A DNA stretch of 64,000 nucleotides from Mesorhizobium sp. M1E.F.Ca.ET.045.02.1.1 (lineage in GTDB: Bacteria > Pseudomonadota > Alphaproteobacteria > Rhizobiales > Rhizobiaceae), in NCBI RefSeq assembly GCF_003952485.1, contig NZ_CP034447.1:2990501-3054500 (forward strand). The letters are read 5' to 3'. A model generated the notes under the pieces. That model saw nothing but the letters and a program-made list of their open reading frames with translations. It made no database searches and was not told the DNA's origin. Below, piece by piece: positions 45,142 to 55,143 of this stretch. Each line of letters starts with the position of its first letter. Within the stretch, counting starts at the first letter, position 1. The position numbers and the translations under genes were made by a program.

Positions 45142-45819
45142 TCAGTCGGGTCTGCCCGCCTGCGCGGTGCGCCGCCGCACCTTTTCGGCAAAGGCTTCCA
45201 CCTCTCCTTTGCGAGGTGCTTCGCCCGTGTGCGTGAGCAGGTAAGCCGGTGTGAGCGACAGACGGTTGCTCACCGGCTCGACGATCTCGAGCGAGTAGTA
45301 GCCGATCTGCGTGAAATACAACACGCGCGCCCGCACGAATGCTTCCGTGGCTTCATAGCCGTGCCTTGAAAACATCGCGCGGATGGCATCGACGCGCGCG
45401 TCGTCCTCCTCGGTCACGATCCGGTGCACTTCGGCGGACTGGCGCGACCAGGCGCGCACGGCGAAATCCAGCCGCGGATTGAACAGCGCCTCATCCAGCC
45501 AGCACTCGAAGACGTTGAGCACGGCCTGCGTTATCGACGCGGCGGGCCGGCCCGCCTGCTCGACGATGAAACGGGTGTTGTTGTTGCGCCAATGGTCCAG
45601 AAGCTGATCCAGCAGGTCCTGGCGGCTCTTGAAATACCAGTAGAAGCTGGAGCGGGAGACGTTCAGTTTCTGCCCGAGCGCAAGCACGCGCACGGCCTCG
45701 ACGCCCTCTGAGATCAGCGTCTCCAGCGCGAGCTTCATCCAGTCCTCGCGCGTCACCTTGGTGTTGCCGGTCAGACCGGACCGGCGCACGACGTCTTCAA
45801 CACTGGAATCGGAGAGCAT
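45142..45819 (-). CDS. TetR-family regulator adjoining the sox operon
   Basis: The 225-residue protein has the TetR helix-turn-helix (VRVLALGQKLNVSRSSFYWY, FKSRQDLLDQLL). The start is set at the ATG at 45819; the longer frame upstream runs into soxG sequence. It follows soxG on the same strand with 56 bases between, so it may be co-transcribed with the sox genes. It may bind the perfect palindrome at 50997-51016 and so control the whole unit. Confidence 0.87.
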   Translation of the reverse strand: MLSDSSVEDVVRRSGLTGNTKVTREDWMKLALETLISEGVEAVRVLALGQKLNVSRSSFYWYFKSRQDLLDQLLDHWRNNNTRFIVEQAGRPAASITQAVLNVFECWLDEALFNPRLDFAVRAWSRQSAEVHRIVTEEDDARVDAIRAMFSRHGYEATEAFVRARVLYFTQIGYYSLEIVEPVSNRLSLTPAYLLTHTGEAPRKGEVEAFAEKVRRRTAQAGRPD

Positions 45820-45875
45820 AGCGAGCCAGGCAACATTTAACTTAACCGCGGCTAGATAAACCTGAAAGCGAACCG

Positions 45876-46400
45876 CTACAACGCTGCCGATTGTTCGAGC
45901 CATTCCCAAAGATAGGGCGCGAAACCGCGGTCGACGTGGAGACGCGCCCGGTTGGGGTTGCCGAAACGATAGAAGAGCACATTGACGCCGGCAAAAAGCA
46001 CCGAAGCCGAGCGGCTTGTCTGGTCCGGATCGAGCGTCGTGCCCCTTGCGACCAGACCGGCCAGACCCGGCCCCTCGACCTCGAACACATGCAACCCGGC
46101 ATCCACGATGGAAACCGCGAAACCAGCTTCGTGCCAGCCGGCCGCGATAGAAAACGGCCGTTCTCCAACGGCAAGAATGCGATCGCGCGCGATCCGCACC
46201 ATGTAGTTGTCGCCGCTCGCGACTGCACCGGCGCCCACGCCCTCGCCTGCAAGTCCCGAGCCTTTCGACCAGGCCGCCAGGTGGCCGCTGACCAGGAGCT
46301 GGTTCAGCCCGCCCAGCGTGCGCACGCTGACGCCGCCCTTGTTCAACACCGCAGCGGTCCAGTCGGGCGCCGCCGGCCACTTGTCGGCCAGGTTACGCAT
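45876..46400 (-). CDS. soxG: Sarcosine oxidase gamma subunit
   Basis: The 174-residue protein has the SoxG pattern WTAAVLNKGGVSVRTLGGLN, then segments resembling the GcvT/SoxG fold (GWHEAGFAVSIVDAGLHVF) and a terminal WEWLEQ. It is the smallest structural subunit of heterotetrameric sarcosine oxidase. Its ATG overlaps the soxA stop by 8 bases. Confidence 0.88.
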   Translation of the reverse strand: MRNLADKWPAAPDWTAAVLNKGGVSVRTLGGLNQLLVSGHLAAWSKGSGLAGEGVGAGAVASGDNYMVRIARDRILAVGERPFSIAAGWHEAGFAVSIVDAGLHVFEVEGPGLAGLVARGTTLDPDQTSRSASVLFAGVNVLFYRFGNPNRARLHVDRGFAPYLWEWLEQSAAL

Positions 46401-49275
46401 GCAGGCGCCTCCCTTCCGGATCGAAGGCGCAGGGCGGGACTATGGTTGCTTGCCGCACGACGCCGAGATGTTGAACGTCGATCGTTTCGCCATGCCGCGC
46501 GGCGCCCCGTTCGATGAGCGCCAGGGCGACCGGGCGCCCCAGGGTCGGACTTTGATAGCTGGAGGTGACGAAGCCGATGCTTCTGAGGCGGCCCCCGCTT
46601 TTCTCCACGCCATGCGCGCCGGTCGCCAGCGGCGCCTCGCCGTCGCGGACCGCCAGGCCGACGAGCTGGTTGCGATCGGAGCGGTTCGCCGCTTCGGTGA
46701 AAAGCGAGCGCCGGCCGACGAATTCACCCGTACGTTTGCTGCGCGGCCCGGCCACGCCAAGGTCGTGCGGCATGACGTTGCCGTCGGTGTCCTTGCCGAT
46801 GGCGATGTACCCTTTCTCGGCGCGCAGGATCATCAAGGACTCGAGCCCGAGCAGAACGGCGTCGAACGCGCGGCCCTCCTGCTGCATCCTTGCCCACAGC
46901 GCCTCGGCCCGATCGGCGCGAATGGAGATCTCGTAACTTCGGTCGCCGGTGAAGGAGACCCGGGTCATACGCACCTCGTCGCCGGCAAAGCGGCCGGCGG
47001 CGACGGCCATGTGCGGCAGGCTGACATCGTCCAGCGCAGCACCCAGATCGAGCGCTTCCACCAGCCCGCGCGCGCTCGGCCCCGACACGGTCAAGATGGC
47101 GTATTGCGCGGTGGCGTTGTGGATATAGACCGCATCGCGGCCGAAACGATCCTGCCGCCACTCTTCCAGCCTGGCATAGACGGCTGCGACATGCGACGAC
47201 GAGCAGGAGACGATGAAGCGATGCTCGTCCAGGCGAACCAGCACGCCGTCGTCGAAGACCACGCCATTTTCCGACAGCATGAAGCCGTAGCGGCAATGAC
47301 CCGGCTTCAGGGTCGACATGGTGTTGTAATAGATGAAGTCGACGAATTCGGCCGCGCGCGGACCGATCACCTCGATCTTGCCGAGCGTCGAGCCGTCGAA
47401 GAGCGCGACGGACTGCCGGGCGCGCCGCGCTTCCTCCTGGATTGCGGCCCCGGCTTCGCCGTTTCCGTAATAGGCCGGCCTCAACCAGCCGCCATATTCC
47501 TGGAACACCCCTCTTGCCGCGCGATGGTCTGCTTCCAGCGGCAGGCGGCGGATTGGGGCGTGCATGCTTCCCCGTCGTGCGCCCGCCAAGCTGGCGAACG
47601 GGACAGGCGTGAATGGCGGCCGGTAGGTCGTGGTGCCGACCTCGGGGATGGCGCGGCCGGTGACATCGGCCAGCAGCGCCAGGCCGTTCAGGTTCGACGT
47701 CTTTCCCTGGTCCGTCGCCATGCCGAGCGTCGTGTAGCGCTTCAGGTGCTCGACGGAGACGAAGTTCTCCCGCGCTGCAAGCTCGACGTCCTTGGCGGTG
47801 ACGTCGCTCTGATAGTCGATCCAGACGCGGCCCTTGGCCTTGGGCTTCGGCCACAGGCTGACGACACCAAGCGTTGCCTCCGCTCCCGTGCCGCGAGGCA
47901 CGGGCAAGGACGAGGAGCCGAACGGACCGAGAGCCGCCGCGCCGCTGGCCAAGGTCTCGGAAAGCGGGACGGTACCGGCCACGGCACCGGCTACGCCGAT
48001 CCCGTCGATAGACTCTCCCGGAATGAAAGCCGCCAGTTGATCGCTCCAGGCGAGCTTGCCCTTTGCCTGCGAGAACAGGTGCACGGTGGGCGTCCAGCCG
48101 CCGGAGACGAGCACGCAATCGGCCGCGAGCGCCGTGCCGTCGTCGAGCAGGACACCCTGGATGGGATTGTGCCCGCGCGCCGCTGCGACCGTACGCCCGG
48201 AAAGGGCGCGAACACCGGTTGTCGCTTGCGTGCCGCCGTCACGCCGACAATCGACCACGGTCACAGAGGCGCCGGCGGCAGCCAGTGCCGAGGCCGGCTC
48301 GTAGGCGCTGTCGTTGTTGGTCGCGACGACCACCTGTCGGCCCACGAGCACACCATGCCGGCGCAGATAGGCGAGCGCGGCATCGGCGGAGAATATGCCG
48401 GGAAGATCGTTGTTGGCGAACGGAACGGGCCGTTCGATCGCGCCCGTCGCCAGCACGATGCGGCGCGGCCGCACCCGCCACAACGTATCGGGCCGGCCGT
48501 CGCTGTGCCGCTGGTTGAGCGCCACCAGATTGTGATCGTAAAGGCCGAAGGCGGTCGTTTCCATCAGCACGAGCTGGCCGCCGCTCTTCAACTTGGCCAC
48601 GACTGCCTCGGCCCACTCCGCACCCTCTACACCGTCGACCTCGCCCGCGCGGTGGCGCAGCGACCCGCCGGGGTGCGTCCTGTCGTCGACAAGGACGACC
48701 GAGTGCCCGGCCGCCGCTGCGCCGGCCGCCGCGGCGAGGCCCGCCGGTCCGGCCCCTACCACCAGGACGTCGCAATCGTGGTTGACCTGGTCCGCGACCG
48801 GGCGCGGCTTCCAGTCAGGGTCGACGACACCAAGTCCGGCCATGGCGCGGATGCGCGGCTCGAACAGGTGCCAGTCCGGCCACATGAAGGTCTTGTAGTA
48901 GAAGGCGGCGGGCAGGAAGCGGGCGAAGCGGTCGAGCACCGCGTTGCGGTCGGCCAGCGCCGTCGGCAAAGCGTTGACGCTCTTGACTATGATGCCGTCG
49001 CTCGCAGGCACGGTCGTTGCCCGCGCATTCGGCACGCGACCGTCGGCGCCTTCGATATCGACCAGCGCGTTGGGCTCCTCCACACCGGAGCCCCAGATGC
49101 CGCGCGGCCGGTGATATTTGAAGCTGCGGCCGACAATGGCCTGGCCGCTCGCGAGCAAGGCAGAGGCGATCGTATCGCCAGCAAAACCCTCGACGCGCCT
49201 GCCGTCGAAGGTGAAGGCCAGCGGGCGGGCGCGATCGATGTCGCTGCCGCCATTGGCGAGACGGAACGCACTCAT
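46393..49275 (-). CDS. soxA: Sarcosine oxidase alpha subunit
   Basis: The 960-residue subunit binds NAD+ and tetrahydrofolate. It has an N-terminal ferredoxin-like region (residues 1-100, VGRSFKYHRPRGIWGSGVEE), a nucleotide-binding Rossmann domain (DVLVVGAGPAGLAAAAGAAA) and a C-terminal aminomethyltransferase (GcvT)-like domain from about residue 590. The start at 49273-49275 overlaps the soxD stop (ATGA). A longer frame exists upstream but lies in soxD. The enzyme demethylates sarcosine or a related N-methyl amino acid, giving glycine and methylene-THF. Confidence 0.93.
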   Translation of the reverse strand: MSAFRLANGGSDIDRARPLAFTFDGRRVEGFAGDTIASALLASGQAIVGRSFKYHRPRGIWGSGVEEPNALVDIEGADGRVPNARATTVPASDGIIVKSVNALPTALADRNAVLDRFARFLPAAFYYKTFMWPDWHLFEPRIRAMAGLGVVDPDWKPRPVADQVNHDCDVLVVGAGPAGLAAAAGAAAAGHSVVLVDDRTHPGGSLRHRAGEVDGVEGAEWAEAVVAKLKSGGQLVLMETTAFGLYDHNLVALNQRHSDGRPDTLWRVRPRRIVLATGAIERPVPFANNDLPGIFSADAALAYLRRHGVLVGRQVVVATNNDSAYEPASALAAAGASVTVVDCRRDGGTQATTGVRALSGRTVAAARGHNPIQGVLLDDGTALAADCVLVSGGWTPTVHLFSQAKGKLAWSDQLAAFIPGESIDGIGVAGAVAGTVPLSETLASGAAALGPFGSSSLPVPRGTGAEATLGVVSLWPKPKAKGRVWIDYQSDVTAKDVELAARENFVSVEHLKRYTTLGMATDQGKTSNLNGLALLADVTGRAIPEVGTTTYRPPFTPVPFASLAGARRGSMHAPIRRLPLEADHRAARGVFQEYGGWLRPAYYGNGEAGAAIQEEARRARQSVALFDGSTLGKIEVIGPRAAEFVDFIYYNTMSTLKPGHCRYGFMLSENGVVFDDGVLVRLDEHRFIVSCSSSHVAAVYARLEEWRQDRFGRDAVYIHNATAQYAILTVSGPSARGLVEALDLGAALDDVSLPHMAVAAGRFAGDEVRMTRVSFTGDRSYEISIRADRAEALWARMQQEGRAFDAVLLGLESLMILRAEKGYIAIGKDTDGNVMPHDLGVAGPRSKRTGEFVGRRSLFTEAANRSDRNQLVGLAVRDGEAPLATGAHGVEKSGGRLRSIGFVTSSYQSPTLGRPVALALIERGAARHGETIDVQHLGVVRQATIVPPCAFDPEGRRLHA

Positions 49276-49541
49276 GCGCCGTGCTCCGCTTCGCCGAGCG
49301 CGCAAGAGCCCGACACCTTGTGATTGACGCTGTCGCGGCTCATCGCGAAGAACTCGCCGCAGGTCAGGTGCATCCAGATCTCGCGGGTTGGACCCTTCGG
49401 ATTGTCGCGCATGTGGAGATAGCCGGCCCAGCGCTCGGCCGTCACATCGCCGCCATCGGGCCTCAAATTGCCGGCCTCGCCGCCGAAGTGAAATTCGCTT
49501 TCTTCGCGCGGCCCGCAGAACGGGCAGGGAAAGAGCTGCAT
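49272..49541 (-). CDS. soxD: Sarcosine oxidase delta subunit
   Basis: The 89-residue subunit has the zinc ligand pattern CPFCGPREESEF (C6, C9) with a later H and C (WMHLTCGEFFA). GEAGNLRP and YLHMRDNPKGPTREIWMHLT are typical of SoxD. It sits between soxB and soxA. Confidence 0.93.
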   Translation of the reverse strand: MQLFPCPFCGPREESEFHFGGEAGNLRPDGGDVTAERWAGYLHMRDNPKGPTREIWMHLTCGEFFAMSRDSVNHKVSGSCALGEAEHGA

Positions 49542-49555
49542 CTTTTTCTACACCT

Positions 49556-50809
49556 TCAATGGGCAATGCCGGAGCCGGCCGCCTCGTCGATCAGCCGGCC
49601 GCGAGCGAAGCGGTCGAGATCGAAAGGCCGGCTGATGTCGTGGTGCGTGCCGGTGGCGAGCAGATGGGCAAGCAGCGTGCCGCCGGCGGGGATAGCCTTG
49701 AAGCCGCCCGTGCCCCAGCCGCAATTGAGGAAGAGGCCGGGCAGCGGCGATTCACCGATGATGGGCGAGGAATCCGGGACGACATCGACGATGCCGGCCC
49801 ATTGCCGCATCATCTTCAACTGGCCGAAGATCGGATACATGTCGAGCATGCCGGCGATCACGCCCTCCAGCACCGGCAGATTGCCGCGCTGGGCATAGGA
49901 CGGGATGCGGTCGAGCGCGCCGCCGATCACCAGTTCGCCCTTGTCCGACTGGCTGACGTACACACCCGTGTCCGGCGAGATCACCACTGTATCGAGGATC
50001 GGCTTGACCGGCTCGGACACACAGGCCTGCAGCGCGTAGGAGTTGATTGGCAGCCGAAATCCCGCCTTCGCCGCCAGCACCGACGAATGGCCGGCCACCG
50101 CCATTCCCGTGCGCTCGGCCCGGATTGCGCCGCGCGACGTGACGACACCACGGCAGCGTCCGTTCTCGATGATGAAGTCGGTGATCTCGCAATTCTGGAT
50201 GATGTCGACGCCGAGACGGCTGGCCGCGCGCGCATAGCCCCAGGCGACGGCATCGTGACGGGCGGTGCCGCCGCTCGGCTGCCAGGTGCCGCCATAGACC
50301 GGGTAGCGGGCATCCGGGCCGAAATTGTAGATCGGCACGACGCGACGCACGTCCTCGACCGAGAACAGCTCGCAATCGATGCCGTTGACCCGGATGGCGT
50401 TGACCGACCGCGCGGCGGTTTCCATGCCCGCTTCGCTGTGCGCGAGGGTGAGGATGCCGCGCGCCGAAAACATCACGTTGTAGTTCAGGTCCTTCGAGAG
50501 CGTCTTGTAGAGGCTGTGGGCGAGCCCGTAGATCGCCGCGCTTTCGGGACAGAAGTAGTTGGAGCGCACCACGGTGGTGTTGCGGCCGGTGTTGCCGCCG
50601 CCGATCCAGCCCTTCTCGAGCAATGCCACGTTGGTGACGCCGTGGTTCTTGGCGAGATAATACGCCGTGGCGAGGCCGTGGCCGCCACCGCCGATGATGA
50701 TGGCGTCATAGCGCGGCTTCGGCTCGGGCGAGCGCCAGGCCTTTTCCCAGCCGGTCTGGCCGGCGATCCCTTCCTTGAAGAGCGAAAGCGCTGAATAGTG
50801 TCTTGTCAT
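49556..50809 (-). CDS. soxB: Sarcosine oxidase beta subunit
   Basis: The 417-residue FAD-containing catalytic subunit begins MTRHYSALSLFKEGIAGQTG and has the FAD motif AIIIGGGGHGLATAYYLAKN. It has EKGWIGGGNTGRNTTVVRSN and NCGWGTGGFKAIPAGG near the end. It is the first gene of the soxBDAG operon, with soxD following at 14 bases. A perfect palindrome lies 188 bases upstream of its ATG. Confidence 0.94.
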   Translation of the reverse strand: MTRHYSALSLFKEGIAGQTGWEKAWRSPEPKPRYDAIIIGGGGHGLATAYYLAKNHGVTNVALLEKGWIGGGNTGRNTTVVRSNYFCPESAAIYGLAHSLYKTLSKDLNYNVMFSARGILTLAHSEAGMETAARSVNAIRVNGIDCELFSVEDVRRVVPIYNFGPDARYPVYGGTWQPSGGTARHDAVAWGYARAASRLGVDIIQNCEITDFIIENGRCRGVVTSRGAIRAERTGMAVAGHSSVLAAKAGFRLPINSYALQACVSEPVKPILDTVVISPDTGVYVSQSDKGELVIGGALDRIPSYAQRGNLPVLEGVIAGMLDMYPIFGQLKMMRQWAGIVDVVPDSSPIIGESPLPGLFLNCGWGTGGFKAIPAGGTLLAHLLATGTHHDISRPFDLDRFARGRLIDEAAGSGIAH

Positions 50810-50996
50810 GCACTCAAGCCCGCATCATCGCGTGATGGAGATTGCGTCGGTGCGAAGGGGATCGAAACGCTGCGTTGGGGTCCGGCGCCAAACTGGCGCA
50901 ATCAACTTGCCCCCGCTCTCGAAGGTCCATGATCCATCCCGTTTCGCTGCGGATTGACGAAGGCCGTCGATCATCGCGGAGCCCGAACTTAGCTCG

Positions 50997-51016
50997 AATG
51001 GACACCTGTGTCCATT
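50997..51016. promoter_or_regulatory. Perfect 20-bp palindrome upstream of soxB
   Basis: AATGGACACCTGTGTCCATT is a perfect dyad (9-bp arms, 2-bp centre). It has the look of a TetR-type operator and lies in the 251-base gap between the oxidoreductase at 51061 and soxB. The TetR gene adjoining the sox operon is the obvious candidate binder. Confidence 0.55.
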
Positions 51017-51060
51017 AGGGGCGAAGACAATCTACTATTCTTCAGTGTCGGGGTCGTTCA

Positions 51061-52182
51061 TCAGCGCGTTTCCGGCGCAAGCATGCGCGTCACATGATCG
51101 GCGATCGCCAGGCTGGAGGTCAGCCCGGGGCTTTCGATGCCGAACAGATTGACAAGGCCCGCGACGCCGTGGGTCGCGGCACCCTGGATGACGAAGTCGC
51201 TGTTGGCTTCGCCCGGGCCGGAGAGTTTCGGCCGGATGCCGCTGTAGGCCGGCTGCAGACTGCCGTCGGGAAGGTGCGGCCAGTATTTGCGGATCGCGGC
51301 ATAAAAGCGCTCGCCGCGCGCCGGATCGACGCGATAGTCGAGCACTTCGGTCCATTCGACGTCAGGTCCGAACCGGGCAGTGCCGCCAAGGTCGAGCGTC
51401 AGATGGACACCGAGCCCGCCCGGCTCCGGCACGGGGTAGACGAGCCGCGAGAAGGGCGCCCGGCCCGCCACCGAGAAGTAGTTGCCTTTGGCGCAGCGGA
51501 GCGTCGGCAGGTACCGACGGTCGAAACCTTCGAGCGAGCCAGCCAGCGCGACCGCTCCGAGGCCGGCTGCGTTGACGAAACGGGATGTGGCGATGCCGAA
51601 GCCTTCGCCGCTCGCCGTGTCTGTCGTCTGAAGCACGATGCGGTTGGCCTCGATACGGCCCGAAACGATGCGGGTGTTGAGCGAGAGCTTCGCGCCGCTT
51701 TCCTCGGCGTCGCCGAGTAACGTCAGCATCAAGGCGTGGCTGTCGATGATGCCGGTTGAAGGCGAGAGCAGCGCCTTCGTGCAATGCAGCGCCGGCTCGA
51801 GCGCCTGCGCTTCGGCTGCTGAGAGGAAACGCAGGTCGCCGGCACCGCAAGCGATGGCGCCGGCGCGGATGGCGGCAAGCACCGGCTCCTGCGCTGCGAC
51901 GGTGGCGACGATCAGCTTGCCTGACCGCCGGTGCGGGATCGAGCGTTCCGCCGCGTAGCGATAGAGCGTATCGCGTCCGGCGACACACAGCCGGGCCTTC
52001 AGCGAGCCTTCAGGGTAATAGATGCCGGCGTGGATGACTTCCGAATTGCGCGAACTCGTCTCGGTGCCGATGGCGTCCGCCGCTTCGAGGATCAGCGTGT
52101 CGAGGCCTTGGGCCGCCATGTCGCGCGCGATCGCAAGACCGATCACGCCGGCGCCGGCAATTATGCAGTCGACCTGTTCCAT
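51061..52182 (-). CDS. FAD-dependent oxidoreductase (L-2-hydroxyglutarate oxidase-like)
   Basis: The 373-residue protein has an N-terminal FAD site ([20 protein letters not shown]), [20 protein letters not shown] (a typical LhgO/DAAO-like segment), and C-terminal [10 protein letters not shown] and [15 protein letters not shown]. This pattern is that of LhgO-family oxidases acting on 2-hydroxy or amino acids. It is transcribed toward sox on the same strand, with the palindrome between. Confidence 0.87.
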   Translation of the reverse strand: MEQVDCIIAGAGVIGLAIARDMAAQGLDTLILEAADAIGTETSSRNSEVIHAGIYYPEGSLKARLCVAGRDTLYRYAAERSIPHRRSGKLIVATVAAQEPVLAAIRAGAIACGAGDLRFLSAAEAQALEPALHCTKALLSPSTGIIDSHALMLTLLGDAEESGAKLSLNTRIVSGRIEANRIVLQTTDTASGEGFGIATSRFVNAAGLGAVALAGSLEGFDRRYLPTLRCAKGNYFSVAGRAPFSRLVYPVPEPGGLGVHLTLDLGGTARFGPDVEWTEVLDYRVDPARGERFYAAIRKYWPHLPDGSLQPAYSGIRPKLSGPGEANSDFVIQGAATHGVAGLVNLFGIESPGLTSSLAIADHVTRMLAPETR

Positions 52183-52456
52183 GCTTAGTCCATTCGGTTA
52201 CGCCAGCGACGCGCCACAGTTCAAGGATCATATCGCCCGTGTCCATCGGTGTCGGCGTTTATGTGCCGCGCCGCGACGTTGGGATCGGTCGCGGTCGGGG
52301 TTCGGATCGCATGGCGCTATCGATCGTGACACGGCGGCTCTTGCGGACCGGTTGCGCGGTGATGCATCAAACAGCCGACGCGAGGACGGAACCAGAGACT
52401 TCTCGACAAGCGAGACGGTCCTATCTTCGCTTGCATGCCCGCAGACAGGAGCCGTC

Positions 52457-53833
52457 ATGGACGCCAGACCGAATTCCCCTGAAGCCCGCGATATCCGCTA
52501 CCACATGCATGGCTACACCAACGCCCGCAAGCACCAGGAAACGGGTCCGCTGGTCATCGAAAAGGGCGACGGCGTCTATGTCGAGGACATCGCCGGCAAC
52601 CGCTACATCGAGGCGATGGCGGGCTTGTGGAGCGTCGCGGTCGGCTTTTCGGAAAAGCGGCTGGTCGAGGCGGCCACAAGACAGATGTCCAAGCTGCCTT
52701 TCTACCATGACTTCGGCTCGAAGGCGCATTCGCCGCTGATCGACCTTGCCGAGAAGCTGGTGCAGATGGCGCCGGTGCCGATGAGCAAGGCCTATTTCAC
52801 CAATTCCGGTTCCGAGGCCAACGACACGGCGATCAAGATGATCTGGTACCGGTCGAACGCGCTTGGCCAGCCGGCGCGCAAGAAGATCATCAGCCGCAAG
52901 CGCGGCTATCACGGCGTCACCGTCGCTTCCGCCAGCCTGACCGGCCTGCCGAACAATCATCTCTCCTTCGACCTGCCGATCGCCAATATCCTGCACACCT
53001 CGACGCCGCACCATTGGCGCGACGCCGAGCCTGGCGAAAGCGAGGAGCAGTTCTCCAGCTGGCTGGCCGAAGATCTCGAGACGCTGATCCTTGCCGAGGG
53101 GCCGGAGACGATCGCCGCCTTCATCGGCGAGCCGATCATGGGCGCCGGCGGCGTCATCGTTCCTCCAGCCGGCTATTGGGAAAAGATCCAGGCGGTGCTG
53201 TCGAAATACGGCATCCTGCTGGTGGCCGACGAGGTGATCTGCGGCTTCGGCCGCACCGGCAAGATGTTCGGCTCGCAGACTTTCGGCATCAAGCCCGACA
53301 TCATGGTACTGTCGAAGCAGATCTCGTCGTCCTACCTGCCGATCTCGGCGCTGCTCATCAACGACAAGGTATTCGAGCCGATCGCCGACGAGAGCAACCG
53401 CATCGGCACTTTCGGCCACGGCTTCACCGGCGGCGGCCATCCGGTGGCTGCTGCCGTCGCGCTGGAAAACATCAAGCTGATCGAGGAGCGCGACCTCGTC
53501 GGCAATGCGCGCAAGGTCGGCGCGCGCCTGCAGGCACGGCTGCGCAAGCTGGATTCCCATCCGCTGGTGGGCGAGGTGCGCGGCGTCGGCCTCATCGCCG
53601 CCGTCGAGCTGGTCGCCGACAAGGCCAGCAAGGCGCCGTGGGGCAAGCCCGCCGCGCTCGGCGCGCTGGTCAACGGCTTCCTGCAGCAGAATGGCGTGAT
53701 CTCGCGCAACATGGGCGATGCGATTGCCTTCTGTCCGCCGCTGATCATCACCGAGGCTGAGGTCGATGCCCTGGTTGACGCGTTCGAACGGTCGCTCGAC
53801 GCCGCGCTGCCGCAGGTTCAGCCGCAGGGCTGA
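52457..53833 (+). CDS. Class III aminotransferase (omega-amino acid:pyruvate type)
   Basis: The 458-residue PLP enzyme starts MDARPNSPEARDIRYHMHGY. PLP-binding segments are FTNSGSEANDTAIKM, KRGYHGVTVASASLTG, LVADEVICGFGRTGKMFG and the Schiff-base lysine in MVLSKQISSSYLPISALLI. The latter is a variant of the common SKGLTSGYLPLGA. It likely transfers an amino group from a polyamine, beta-alanine or similar compound to pyruvate. The start is at the ATG at 52457; the longer frame upstream crosses the gene at 51061. Confidence 0.9.
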   Translation: MDARPNSPEARDIRYHMHGYTNARKHQETGPLVIEKGDGVYVEDIAGNRYIEAMAGLWSVAVGFSEKRLVEAATRQMSKLPFYHDFGSKAHSPLIDLAEKLVQMAPVPMSKAYFTNSGSEANDTAIKMIWYRSNALGQPARKKIISRKRGYHGVTVASASLTGLPNNHLSFDLPIANILHTSTPHHWRDAEPGESEEQFSSWLAEDLETLILAEGPETIAAFIGEPIMGAGGVIVPPAGYWEKIQAVLSKYGILLVADEVICGFGRTGKMFGSQTFGIKPDIMVLSKQISSSYLPISALLINDKVFEPIADESNRIGTFGHGFTGGGHPVAAAVALENIKLIEERDLVGNARKVGARLQARLRKLDSHPLVGEVRGVGLIAAVELVADKASKAPWGKPAALGALVNGFLQQNGVISRNMGDAIAFCPPLIITEAEVDALVDAFERSLDAALPQVQPQG

Positions 53834-53982
53834 ACAGGCCGCTGCCGGCATCGCCCGGCTCGCCGCTGTGCGTCGCCCATTCCAGCATCGCGGCGGTCGA
53901 CGGGCTGGAAGTCGCGCTGAAGGGCGGGCAGGTCGGGACCGACCGCTATTTCTCGGCCATCCGCGACGGCCTCGGCGGTTGA
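53834..53982 (+). pseudogene. Unidentified C-terminal gene fragment
   Basis: A plus frame of about 49 codons directly after the aminotransferase stop contains HSSIAAVDGLEVALKGGQVG and ends TDRYFSAIRDGLGG. It looks protein-like and has a proper stop (53980-53982) but no start. It may be the tail of a gene that was deleted between the aminotransferase and dhaK. I cannot name the family. Confidence 0.3.
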
Positions 53983-54130
53983 CAGCGCCGTGCCGTTCCG
54001 AGGTTCCGCGATGCACCGTGCCGCGCCTCGCGACCTTCCGGCTGCATTTCTCGCCAAGAAAAACAGAACGTTCCAAGCGGTCGGGAAACGCTTTAGTCTC
54101 GCCGCCGACGATAGTGCAGGGGAGAAACGC

Positions 54131-55138
54131 ATGAGCATGAGCCAGAAGCTGATCAACGATGGCAACGCGGCGGTCGACGAAATGCTGATAGGCATCATGG
54201 CCGCGCATCCCGAGCATCTTTGGCGCCCGGACAACGCGCCGCGTGCGGTCGTCGCCAGACACGGTCCGCGGAGTGGCAAGGTGGCGCTGATCATCGGCGG
54301 CGGCTCGGGCCACGAGCCGACCTTCCTGGGCTATGTCGGCAAGGGGCTGGCGGACGCCGCCGCGATCGGCAACGTCTTCGCTTCGCCCCCTCCGCAGCCG
54401 GCGGTCGACGCGGCGATGGCCGCGAGCGGCGATGCCGGTGTCCTGTTCATGTATGGCAACTATGCCGGCGACGTGATGAACTTCGACATGGCCGCCGAGC
54501 TTCTGGAGATGGAAGGCATCGAGGCACGCACGGTGCTGACCACCGACGACATCGCATCCGCGCCACGCGACCAGCGGCAAAAGCGTCGCGGCGTTGCCGG
54601 CAATGTGTTCATCTTCAAGGCCGCGGGCGCGGCCGCGGACATGATGATGCCGCTGGACGAGGTGGAACGGATCGCCCGGCACGCCAACGACCGCACCTTC
54701 ACCATGGGCGTGGCGCTCTCGTCCTGTTCCCTGCCGCAGACGCGGCGGCCGAGCTTCGATCTGCCCGCCGGCGAGATGGAGATCGGCATGGGCATCCATG
54801 GCGAGCCCGGCGTGCGGCGCGGGCCATTGCGGCCGGCCAACGACGTCGCCGACGAAATCATGGACGCGATCCTGGCGGAAATGAAAGCGCCGGCCGGCGA
54901 TCGTGTCGCGGTGCTGGTCAATTCGCTCGGCGCGACGCCGCTGATGGAACTCTACATCCTGAACGCCCGGATCGCGGAACGCCTGAAGGCTGCCGGGCTG
55001 GTCGTCCACAAGACGCTGGTCGGCCCCTACTGCACGTCGCTCGACATGGCCGGCGCCTCGATCACCATCATGCATCTCGATGACGAACTGCAGCGCATGA
55101 TCGACCATCCCTGCGACTGCGCCATGTTCCGGAGCTGA
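54131..55138 (+). CDS. dhaK: Dihydroxyacetone kinase subunit DhaK
   Basis: The 335-residue protein binds the ketotriose (or a ketotetrose) covalently through H223 (EIGMGIHGEPGV). H61 and D114 (GGGSGHEPTFLGYVG, GNYAGDVMNFD) complete the site. The ATG at 54131 follows AGGGGAGAAACGC. Its usual partner DhaL follows 5 bases later. No DhaM phosphotransferase gene is present, so the kinase should use ATP as in rhizobial tetrulose or triose kinases. Confidence 0.92.
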   Translation: MSMSQKLINDGNAAVDEMLIGIMAAHPEHLWRPDNAPRAVVARHGPRSGKVALIIGGGSGHEPTFLGYVGKGLADAAAIGNVFASPPPQPAVDAAMAASGDAGVLFMYGNYAGDVMNFDMAAELLEMEGIEARTVLTTDDIASAPRDQRQKRRGVAGNVFIFKAAGAAADMMMPLDEVERIARHANDRTFTMGVALSSCSLPQTRRPSFDLPAGEMEIGMGIHGEPGVRRGPLRPANDVADEIMDAILAEMKAPAGDRVAVLVNSLGATPLMELYILNARIAERLKAAGLVVHKTLVGPYCTSLDMAGASITIMHLDDELQRMIDHPCDCAMFRS

Positions 55139-55143
55139 GCAAG

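Noticed and set aside
46207..49323. 1038-codon plus-strand ORF opposite soxA
   Set aside because: soxA motifs and operon order are decisive; the ORF is a shadow frame.
52421..55108. 895-codon minus-strand ORF opposite the aminotransferase and dhaK
   Set aside because: Both plus-strand genes have full catalytic motifs. The ORF has shadow composition (Arg, His, Asp, Gly) and no domain.
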